Source of the DNA: Thiofilum sp.
GTDB lineage: Bacteria; Pseudomonadota; Gammaproteobacteria; Thiotrichales; Thiotrichaceae
Direction of reading: 5' to 3'
DNA: 11,327 nucleotides
Assembly: GCF_016711335.1 (NCBI RefSeq)
Contig: NZ_JADJTF010000003.1
Span: 1 to 11,327 of the forward strand
Of the stretch, positions 5,984 through 11,327 are shown one piece after another. A program made the position numbers and the translations under genes. Under the pieces are notes generated by a model. It was not told the origin of the DNA and did not search any database. It saw only the letters and a list, made by a program, of their open reading frames with translations. The first letter of the stretch is position 1. Every line of letters begins with the position of its first letter.

Positions 5984-7189
5984 TTAGTATTTAGCCATAA
6001 ACACACCACGCCCCTGCACCAACTTATGCCCACCGACTCGGAATAAAAACGCCCCTTCACCTACCAAGCCCTCAGCGCCTACCTCATCTATGGCGACCAG
6101 AGAGGCGGTTTTATCCGGTACACGTAGGGCTAGACGCACGTCTAACATATCGCGCATCTCAGTAGGTAATTGATCCGCTTTAGGCTTTTGAATGCCCAAT
6201 GTCACAAATACCCCTGCACTGCGATGCACCCGTAAAAGCTCACCTAGGGCTAACTCCACCGCGTCCTTATTCAAGGCTCTAAGCTGTGGGTATTCATCGA
6301 TATAAACCAAAATAGGATTAGGGCAAATAGCAGGGCATTTCTTTTTATATTCAAACCAATTATCACAATCTGCCTTTACTATTTCCTGCATCCTTTCTCT
6401 AGCACGCTGGTTTATTTCAGTGAGTATTTCTAATCCCTCATTCATATCAGCGGTGAATTGATTACAAGATTCACGTCTAAGCGTGCCTTTTGCATCGATA
6501 ATATAAATCTCTGGATTTAAACCACTTAAACGCATGGCGTGCATATCGGCTCTAATCACCTCGGTTTTACCCGCGCCTGTTGTGCCCGATATGAGCATAT
6601 GAGGGGATTGTTGGCGGTGATAGGTCACGGGTTGCCCTTGTACGTCTAAGCCCACATAACCTATTAACTCATTAGGCTTAAGCTGGCTTTCATCAAAAGG
6701 CACGGCTTGCCATTCACTGCGAGGCAAGGGCGCTAAAATAATGCTTAAATCACGCGCTGCTGTGGGAATAAACCCTAGTTCATCCGGCGCTATGCCTAAG
6801 ACACTCGCTACCCTAGGCAATGCCTTAGCTAATTCTTGCGGGTTATCGGTACTGATTTTAAAGAGACGGTATTGAGCGCTACGCGATTCTAGGGCGATTA
6901 AATCCTTATTCCCTGTGGCTTTGCGTAGTCGTTCCGTTACCAAGTCGTTCACGTTAGCGATTGCATCCGGGGCATTGATCAAGTCATCTAAAGGACTATC
7001 GAATAAATACCCGTCTCGACTGTCCCTAGTACGGTATTGGTTAGCCAGATAGAGCGCCCCCAATGCGCCTACCGTCATAGCGGGTGAATCGGTCAAGAGT
7101 GCGGTACTGATAGCCGCTAGGGCAATACCTGCCATAGAGCCATAGCTTTTAGGAATGATGGAATCAGGATTGAATTTGCCAATAAACAT
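5984..7189 (-). CDS. FtsK/HerA-type membrane DNA translocase
   Basis: A 401-aa protein with two predicted N-terminal membrane segments (about residues 16-33 and 36-51), a linker/alpha-like domain (about 60-190), and a RecA-fold motor. The motor has Walker A GTTGAGKT (202-209), the IYIIDAKGT strand (228-236), Walker B ILVYIDEYPQL (293-303) and the sensor-like strand FVTLGIQKP (328-336). The signature fits the FtsK/SpoIIIE/TraB superfamily of double-stranded DNA pumps. It is about half the size of chromosomal FtsK and has no C-terminal gamma (KOPS-reading) domain. The start overlaps the upstream stop in TAATG, with GGGAG nine bases before it, so it is coupled to the bitopic membrane protein gene. 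The likely role is pumping the element's DNA at the inner membrane. A viral packaging ATPase is an alternative, but no capsid gene is present. Confidence 0.85.
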   Translation of the reverse strand: MFIGKFNPDSIIPKSYGSMAGIALAAISTALLTDSPAMTVGALGALYLANQYRTRDSRDGYLFDSPLDDLINAPDAIANVNDLVTERLRKATGNKDLIALESRSAQYRLFKISTDNPQELAKALPRVASVLGIAPDELGFIPTAARDLSIILAPLPRSEWQAVPFDESQLKPNELIGYVGLDVQGQPVTYHRQQSPHMLISGTTGAGKTEVIRADMHAMRLSGLNPEIYIIDAKGTLRRESCNQFTADMNEGLEILTEINQRARERMQEIVKADCDNWFEYKKKCPAICPNPILVYIDEYPQLRALNKDAVELALGELLRVHRSAGVFVTLGIQKPKADQLPTEMRDMLDVRLALRVPDKTASLVAIDEVGAEGLVGEGAFLFRVGGHKLVQGRGVFMAKY

Positions 7190-7998
7190 TATTCAGCACT
7201 CCCTAGTGTGGCGTGTTGTACGGATAAAGTAGGCATAGGCGGTTGTAGTGTGGGTTGCAGTGCTAAGGGTGCGAGTTGGGGACTGTTGGCGGGTGTGCCT
7301 GTGGGTTGGAGGATTCCCCCAATAACGACCGCACCTAGTAAAACCATAATCACCAAGGGCATAGCGTTAGCTTTTGCCCAATCGAAAGGGGTTTTAGGCG
7401 TGGCAGGCAGTGAGGCGGCTAAGCGTTCCGCTTCTTGAGCGGCATTAAGGGCTTGCATCGTGGCTTGCTTGCGGCTTTGGGCAATCAGGGCTTGCTTACG
7501 TGCCAACTCTAACAATCTAGCCTCATTCGCAGCCGTGGCTTGTTGTTTGCGTAGCGCTTGCGTGCTTTCTACATCTAAGACGGGTTTTAGGTACTCCAAG
7601 AAAGAGGGCTTAGCTCCTATCCTTTCGGCAATCTGCCACTGATAGGAGCGCTCACCTAAGCGCAAGATAATACCTAGCTCTACCATAAGCGGGATTAATT
7701 TGGTTTGGAGTAGGTTCGCACTAAATTCTGGAGTTGCGGCAAGGGTGCAGACTTCACGCAAAGCGATAGGCGCACCACAATCATAATGATTCACTAAGGC
7801 TAATAACCCGCTTACGTACTGCTCACGGTCGCCATTATGTGCCTTGACGGTATCGCTAATCAGCCTCACAGAGTGCGCTTTTATAATCAGGCTATGGATA
7901 GCCTCACGTCCTTTTTGATTACGTAAATCAGCCTTTTTAAGTTCTGCTACTAATTTATCGTGTACGGTTTGGTTGTCGTCTAGAGTATTCGGTGTCAT
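7189..7998 (-). CDS. Bitopic membrane protein with coiled coil and proline-rich tail
   Basis: A 269-aa protein of no family I recognise. Residues 1-140 are a soluble helical domain with a winged-helix look (ALREVCTLAATPEFSANLLQTKLIPLMVELGIILRL is cut here by function, not by a known domain). A long alanine/glutamine-rich coiled coil spans about 145-197. One membrane helix follows (about 213-230, AMPLVIMVLLGAVVIGGIL), then a 39-residue proline-rich tail that would be periplasmic. This topology, a cytoplasmic domain with an extended periplasmic tail, recalls scaffold proteins that bridge envelope layers, by analogy only. I use the ATG at 7998, which has TTGAGG nine bases upstream, not the in-frame TTG at 8013. 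It is translationally coupled to the FtsK-like motor, so the two are probably partners. Confidence 0.8.
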   Translation of the reverse strand: MTPNTLDDNQTVHDKLVAELKKADLRNQKGREAIHSLIIKAHSVRLISDTVKAHNGDREQYVSGLLALVNHYDCGAPIALREVCTLAATPEFSANLLQTKLIPLMVELGIILRLGERSYQWQIAERIGAKPSFLEYLKPVLDVESTQALRKQQATAANEARLLELARKQALIAQSRKQATMQALNAAQEAERLAASLPATPKTPFDWAKANAMPLVIMVLLGAVVIGGILQPTGTPANSPQLAPLALQPTLQPPMPTLSVQHATLGSAE

Positions 7999-8013
7999 GG
8001 TTTTAAGCCTCAA

Positions 8014-8113
8014 TTGCTTAAAAAGTAGCCCGTTATAAGTCCGTTATAACCCCGCACTAAAAAAAGACGGGATTTTGGAGGGTATCGGGCTGCTTTTTTT
8101 GGGTTGGGGTGCG
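8014..8113. promoter_or_regulatory. Intergenic control region with a 13-bp inverted repeat and CCGTTATAA direct repeats
   Basis: AAAAAGTAGCCCG (8020-8032) pairs with CGGGCTGCTTTTT (8086-8098) over 13 positions with one T-G wobble in the + strand; the - strand version has a single mismatch. Each side ends in a T-run when read outward (TTTTTTT on +, TTTTT on -), so it might terminate transcription in either direction, although the 53-nt loop is large. Inside the loop are two adjacent 11-bp repeats beginning CCGTTATAA (8030, 8041), the second holding the palindrome GTTATAAC. This is the only real gap in the leftward gene block between initiator and FtsK and may carry the promoter for the motor operon. 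I saw no clean -35/-10 pair. Confidence 0.45.
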
Positions 8114-8980
8114 TTATCGGGTAAAGGTGTCGAGTAGGTCACTAATGAGGGATTTATCCCCGCATAATTCAGTGCGCTGATTGATAGCCTCCTCTCCTAA
8201 CTTGGCATAGTCACTGGTTCGTGTTCCGTTCCCGTCTCGACTATCCTTGCCTCGCAAGTACCAGCTATTAGCTGCACCACTACCCTTTAAATGTGCGCTT
8301 GCAACGTAGCCTGCTATCCGGTTAGGGTTAGTCTTAATCAGTGCTCTTGAGCTAAAACCCGCGCCTACGTTGGTATTAGCCAAACTAATAAAGGCGGCAT
8401 CTTGTAAGCGTGGAGTGCTTAAAAAATGCTGATAGTTACTACCTAGCCAGTTCGCACTATTACGCAAGAATACCCCGTGTTCAGGATTTAGCCCTTGTCT
8501 AACCCGCTTAGGTGCTTGCTGTACGGCTTGAGTGCTGATTAGTCCCACGGTAGCCAGTGCGGACGCGCCAAACTGATAACCGCCTAGATAACCGTAAGGG
8601 TTTACAATCTGGTAGTTATGGCTAGATTCGCGTGCTCTTAATGTCACCATGAGGCGGCAAGTCTGTACTGCATCTAAGCCTCTAATGGCATTTTCAGCGA
8701 TTATGCTAGGGGTAGAGCGGTCTACATGCCCCAAAGCGTCACTAATCCACACGCCTAGGCTTGCCGATTCATTACCGATGTAATCCGTGACCTGTTCATA
8801 AGTGGCGCTCAAATAGGGAATATCACGGGTTTTTAAGGTGTAGTCGGCTATGGAGAACGCCACCAAACCAAGGATGCACGCATAGAGTTGCGGCATCCGT
8901 GGCAGGGTTTGGGCTAAGAGTTCGCTAGTCTGTGCTTCAATCCGGTCTAGGCGGCTCATGATTTGAGTGTCGAGGCTCAT
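8114..8980 (-). CDS. Membrane-anchored lytic transglycosylase-like protein
   Basis: A 288-aa protein with a short cytoplasmic, coiled-coil-like N-terminus (residues 1-27), one signal-anchor helix (about 30-49), and a periplasmic domain. Residues 115-142 carry the lysozyme-like transglycosylase signature: RARESSHNY with E118 as probable catalytic acid, then NPYGYLGGYQFGASAL. ESxxNY followed by a G-GxYQFG block is typical of phage and secretion-associated peptidoglycan hydrolases. Such enzymes open the cell wall locally so that an envelope-spanning machine can assemble. The start at 8980 shares ATGA with the upstream gene; an in-frame GTG at 8998 is less likely. A C-terminal extension (about 220-288) has no recognised motif. 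Activity is inferred from the motif, and whether the fold is complete should be confirmed structurally. Confidence 0.78.
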   Translation of the reverse strand: MSLDTQIMSRLDRIEAQTSELLAQTLPRMPQLYACILGLVAFSIADYTLKTRDIPYLSATYEQVTDYIGNESASLGVWISDALGHVDRSTPSIIAENAIRGLDAVQTCRLMVTLRARESSHNYQIVNPYGYLGGYQFGASALATVGLISTQAVQQAPKRVRQGLNPEHGVFLRNSANWLGSNYQHFLSTPRLQDAAFISLANTNVGAGFSSRALIKTNPNRIAGYVASAHLKGSGAANSWYLRGKDSRDGNGTRTSDYAKLGEEAINQRTELCGDKSLISDLLDTFTR

Positions 8981-9150
8981 AGTATTAGCCCCTTCCACTG
9001 TTCAAAGTGCTCCCATAGGAGAGCACCCAACCCTTTGAGGGAATCGCCTGTAATCGCTTGAGCTAGCGTATGCGCTGCGCCGTTCATAATCAGCACCCAC
9101 GCTATGAGCCAAACCCAAAAGGGGCTGGTATAGCTCAAGAGCTTATTCAT
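8977..9150 (-). CDS. Small one-TM inner membrane protein (57 aa)
   Basis: It begins MNKLLSYTSPFWVWLIAWVL at the ATG at 9150, eight bases after GGAGG and overlapping the upstream stop (ATGA). The longer reading frame to 9249 lies inside the neighbouring gene and lacks such a site. Residues 10-30 form one hydrophobic helix, and residues 37-55 could form a short amphipathic helix. It does not resemble filamentous-phage major coat proteins, which have a cleaved signal peptide and a lysine-rich end. It is probably a small subunit of the same envelope complex as its coupled neighbours. Confidence 0.72.
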   Translation of the reverse strand: MNKLLSYTSPFWVWLIAWVLIMNGAAHTLAQAITGDSLKGLGALLWEHFEQWKGLIL

Positions 9151-9701
9151 GGTGCTTTCCTCCACACGTAGCGCTTGCCGTCCGTGGCGATTGAGCAATT
9201 GAGGCGACCTTGTGGTGTGCGTGTCCAATCCTTTGAGGCTTCGATACATTCCGCTATCTCAGCTTGATTAAGAGGACGCACCGCTTGCCATTGCACGGCT
9301 GCACCTTGCTTAGTGATAGCGTTCTGGTTGCCTGCATTGCCCTCTAGTGCTTGTAAGCCCTGATTGCTGGCAGTGCTTGCCCCCTTAGCAGCGGCTTGTT
9401 TAGCAGCTTCTAGCATGTTGGAGGCTTGCCGTGTGTTGATCGATGCGCCTGCATAGCTAAGGGCAATTACCACAATACCTAAGCCTAACCATCCGGCTAC
9501 AGGTTCACGGCTCTTTAAAATGGCACTCCCTACCAAGGCACTTAAGCAAGAGGCGGCAAAGTCAGGAATAGCACCGCCTGCTACATCGATAATCGGGATT
9601 TCACTGAACCACAGACTACCCACACTCAAGACTCCCAACCCAAGGGCGCTATAACCTACAATGCTAGGAATCGCGCTATTAGCGGCATAGGTAAAGCTCA
9701 T
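9147..9701 (-). CDS. Polytopic membrane protein with C-terminal soluble domain (184 aa)
   Basis: Family not recognised. Three hydrophobic segments are visible: about residues 9-32, 42-62 and 68-87. An alanine/glutamine-rich helix follows (about 90-125), then a compact C-terminal region with two cysteines, C152 and C169, that could form a disulfide if it faces the periplasm. The ending RYVWRKAP is basic and aromatic. The start at 9701 overlaps the previous stop (ATGA) and has a near-perfect AGGAGGTG ribosome-binding site. It is followed, also in ATGA overlap, by the 57-aa membrane protein. The coupled order of two membrane proteins and a wall hydrolase suggests a membrane channel or anchor component, which is inference from context only. 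Confidence 0.78.
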   Translation of the reverse strand: MSFTYAANSAIPSIVGYSALGLGVLSVGSLWFSEIPIIDVAGGAIPDFAASCLSALVGSAILKSREPVAGWLGLGIVVIALSYAGASINTRQASNMLEAAKQAAAKGASTASNQGLQALEGNAGNQNAITKQGAAVQWQAVRPLNQAEIAECIEASKDWTRTPQGRLNCSIATDGKRYVWRKAP

Positions 9702-9928
9702 GCTGCCACCTCCTGACCTTGAATCAATAAGCCCTGCAAAAGCTGTTCACGGCTGCCTAGGTGTCGGTGATGAGTGAGGTATTCATCAAAGGCAGTGGGT
9801 AAGCGCCCCCTTCCTGTCCAGTAATAGGTACTACCATTCACGTTAAGCTGGTACTTAGGGGCAATGGAACGCGGTTGCACAGGTAGGAATAAATCTAATT
9901 GTGGTAAGCGTGAGTGACGGTCAATCAT
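9698..9928 (-). CDS. Mini H-NS-like DNA-binding protein (76 aa)
   Basis: A 76-aa protein whose centre reads YYWTGRGRLP (residues 35-44). It matches the W-(T/S)-G-x-G-R-x-P core loop of the H-NS/MvaT-type DNA-binding domain, which inserts into AT-rich minor groove. A short beta strand (YQLNVNGS, 26-33) precedes it, as in that domain. The N-terminal oligomerisation region of full-length H-NS (about 130 aa) is missing, so it may act as a dimer-less modulator or pair with the co-translated 96-aa protein. GGAGGTG precedes the ATG at 9928, and the start overlaps the upstream gene by 8 nt. The family call rests on one short motif. It probably regulates the operon or the AT-rich origin region. Confidence 0.6.
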   Translation of the reverse strand: MIDRHSRLPQLDLFLPVQPRSIAPKYQLNVNGSTYYWTGRGRLPTAFDEYLTHHRHLGSREQLLQGLLIQGQEVAA

Positions 9929-10211
9929 GGCTCACCTCCCATTGACTCAGATCGTAGCTAGCACCTAGCTTTTCATTGGCATACTGCAATTCTGCTCTAA
10001 TGTGTTGGCGGTTATGCTGTATAGCAAAGACTAGGCGTGGAATGTGATTCTTGTCCAAGTGCTGATATTTGCGCTTAGCAATCAGTAACACGAACTCCAT
10101 GACTTCCTGTTGATCACGCTCGTTCAGGGATTGAAAGGCTTGCTTGAGTTCCTCTAGAGAAGTTGCACCTGTATTTTGAGTAGGCGCGGCTGTGCTATGC
10201 TGTTCTAGCAT
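9921..10211 (-). CDS. Hypothetical helical protein (96 aa) downstream of the initiator
   Basis: Function unknown. I start at the ATG at 10211 (MLEQHSTAAPTQN), eight bases after AAAAGGAG; the reading frame runs 20 codons further upstream without a comparable site. After a flexible Ser/Thr/Ala-rich N-terminus, residues about 18-50 are a helical, charged region (SLEELKQAFQSLNERDQQEV). A basic histidine-rich stretch follows (KRKYQHLDKNHIPRLVF), then a further helix. There is no membrane segment. It is co-translated with the mini H-NS-like gene (8-nt overlap), so a joint regulatory role is plausible, with the helical part supplying oligomerisation. This is not supported by any motif I can name. 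Confidence 0.7.
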   Translation of the reverse strand: MLEQHSTAAPTQNTGATSLEELKQAFQSLNERDQQEVMEFVLLIAKRKYQHLDKNHIPRLVFAIQHNRQHIRAELQYANEKLGASYDLSQWEVSHD

Positions 10212-10295
10212 GTTGACGACTCCTTTTAAGTCTGGTCGTTGGTGTGAAGTCCTGCCTTGGTGCGTCAACACCTTGGTAGGGCGATTATTAAAACT

Positions 10296-11186
10296 CTATG
10301 CTTTTGCTTTTTTAGCTGGTTTTAAGAGGGTTTCTAAAGGTACACCTCCTAAGGCTGCCAGCTTCTTTAAATGCTCCAAATCTGCTTTACTTTCTCTTTC
10401 ATCCGGTACAGATGCAGGCTTAGTGTTGGGCTTTGCATCCGGTAGAGCAGGGCGCTTAGTTTCCTGCTTTGGTTTGGTGTCACTCTTGAGCTTTATAGTG
10501 AACTCCAAGTCAGTTATGCGCCTACCTGTCTTTTTAGTCTCATAGGCGGCTTGCAAGTCGGTGTGTTGGTTTACGTCGTCTAAGCCTTTGTCAATTACAT
10601 GCAACTTAAAATCCTTGATAGAAGGGTACTGATACCCGCCTTTAGTATCCTTTAGGGCTAATAAATCCTTAAGTTCATTAAGTGGAATGGTTTTAATCTT
10701 GGATTTATCACCCATTAGCCAACATTTGAATAGCTCGTAAAATCTAAGCCCATAAACACTATTCATGCTTGCCACATATTCAATATTGTATCTGGTGAAA
10801 TTACCCTCAAGCATTGAAATATACGGCAGTACCTTTAAGCCAAAATACAGGCATACAGCGCCTTCATTTGGTATGTAAGTAACAGCCTGAACCCAACGTG
10901 TTTTAGTACTTGTTGAGCTTGGAATGTCTTTATCTGGCTTGTAAATCATTACCCTTCTTTCAAAAAGAGTATCTGCAACATCCTTTAAATCACTATAGGA
11001 ACGCTTTTCTGATACGCCAAAAGTGCTAGAAAAATCAGAAGCTCTTACTATGAACTTTGTATCTTGCGTTATAGCTTGTCCTTTCTTTATCTGCTGAATG
11101 CAAAGCAGAATTAAGCGCTGCTCATTCAGAGTTAGGCGGTAACTTGCCTCAATTACATCATTAGACTTTACTATCAGTTCGCCCAT
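10296..11186 (-). CDS. Rep_3-family plasmid replication initiator (RepB-like)
   Basis: A 296-aa initiator that binds iterons and opens the origin. The N-terminus, VKSNDVIEASYRLTLNEQRL, is the hallmark of the Rep_3 superfamily. Two tandem winged-helix domains would follow (about 8-130 and 131-225), including FTRYNIEYVASMNSVYGLRFYELFK in the second, a well-conserved Rep_3 stretch. Residues 226-296 are a lysine/proline-rich tail (KPKQETKRP, KPAKKAKA) that is variable in the family. The ATG at 11186 has only a weak ribosome-binding site (GGA ten bases away), which suits low expression. Upstream lie a dyad operator and 22-bp iterons oriented as usual for this family. It is intact. Confidence 0.93.
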   Translation of the reverse strand: MGELIVKSNDVIEASYRLTLNEQRLILLCIQQIKKGQAITQDTKFIVRASDFSSTFGVSEKRSYSDLKDVADTLFERRVMIYKPDKDIPSSTSTKTRWVQAVTYIPNEGAVCLYFGLKVLPYISMLEGNFTRYNIEYVASMNSVYGLRFYELFKCWLMGDKSKIKTIPLNELKDLLALKDTKGGYQYPSIKDFKLHVIDKGLDDVNQHTDLQAAYETKKTGRRITDLEFTIKLKSDTKPKQETKRPALPDAKPNTKPASVPDERESKADLEHLKKLAALGGVPLETLLKPAKKAKA

Positions 11187-11190
11187 AATT

Positions 11191-11243
11191 TAGGAATCCG
11201 TTTATATGTTCCTAATGCTATTACATAGGAATCTAATTGTAAA
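11191..11243 (-). promoter_or_regulatory. rep promoter and autoregulatory dyad
   Basis: TAGGAA (11191), TTCCTA (11209) and TAGGAA (11226) alternate, giving two overlapping inverted repeats. The 11209-11231 dyad brackets a possible -10 (TAGCAT, - strand, 11215-11220), which is 17 bp from TTTACA (11238-11243). The arm TTCCTAATGC resembles the iteron start (CTCCTAAGC). That fits the family rule that Rep dimers repress rep through half-iteron dyads while monomers bind iterons. Confidence 0.5.
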
Positions 11244-11245
11244 TA

Positions 11246-11327
11246 CCTAAGCAAGTACCGGATTACTCCTAAGCAAGTACCGGATTACTCCTACTTTCAC
11301 CGCCTTTTACTCCTAAGCAAGTACCGG
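11246..11327. repeat. Iteron array of the replication origin, cut by the window end
   Basis: The 16-bp core CCTAAGCAAGTACCGG occurs exactly at 11246, 11268 and 11312. Spacing is 22 bp between the first two and 44 bp to the third, so a degenerate or erased unit (CCTACTTTCACC...) occupies the slot at 11290. The full first unit ends in ATTACT. Direct 22-bp repeats upstream of a Rep_3 gene are the standard oriV layout. The last unit is truncated by the end of the window. Confidence 0.85.

Noticed and set aside
7189..9150. Inovirus (filamentous phage) assembly module with a Zot-like ATPase
   Set aside because: The ATPase has FtsK-type motifs and N-terminal membrane helices rather than Zot layout, the 57-aa protein lacks coat-protein features, and there is no pIII- or pII-like gene.
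10192..10545. 117-codon + strand frame across the 96-aa gene and the end of rep
   Set aside because: It is antisense to two supported genes; its hydrophobic, serine-rich product is typical of a shadow frame.

Overview
The window looks like a replicon backbone from a small to mid-sized Proteobacterial (most likely gammaproteobacterial) plasmid, or plasmid-like mobile element. The evidence is a Rep_3-type initiator next to an iteron array that runs off the right end, a ParA plus ribbon-helix-helix partition pair at the left end, a serine resolvase, and a primase-helicase. No relaxase, conventional type IV secretion genes, capsid genes, toxin-antitoxin pair or resistance genes are visible. The host genus cannot be fixed from sequence alone.

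Left part (1-1140, + strand): a ParF/ParG-like partition cassette. Both its promoter region and its 3' flank carry ACTC boxes in strict 8-bp register, which is the layout of ParG operator/centromere DNA. Convergent to it (1145-1699, - strand) is a resolvase whose upstream DNA carries nested inverted repeats overlapping a good promoter.

Middle gap (1700-2495): about 800 bp without a convincing gene. The stretch from about 1830 to 2277 is packed with roughly a dozen short hairpins. Several contain G-U pairs that fit only a + strand RNA (or + strand ssDNA), and an 8-bp long-range helix closes the first domain. It is followed by an array of 9-bp direct repeats inside a long inverted repeat abutting the end of the primase gene.

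Right part (2496-11186, all - strand), read from the initiator leftward: Rep_3 initiator, 96-aa protein, 76-aa protein with an H-NS-type DNA-binding motif, three-TM protein, 57-aa one-TM protein, membrane-anchored lytic transglycosylase-like protein, a 100-bp regulatory gap, one-TM protein with a proline-rich tail, FtsK/HerA-type membrane ATPase, a visibly AT-rich gene of unknown function, a small unknown protein, and a PrimPol-PriCT-RecA-like helicase fusion. Most junctions overlap (ATGA or TAATG) and have good Shine-Dalgarno sequences, so there are probably two or three tightly coupled transcription units.

How they may work together: the initiator at the iterons plus the self-encoded primase-helicase would give host-independent priming. 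The ParA/RHH pair and resolvase would give stable inheritance and multimer resolution. The transglycosylase, small membrane proteins, bitopic protein and FtsK-like motor together look like a compact envelope-spanning DNA-translocation machine without any recognisable relaxase or T4SS. That module and the hairpin-rich noncoding region are the two things most worth following up.
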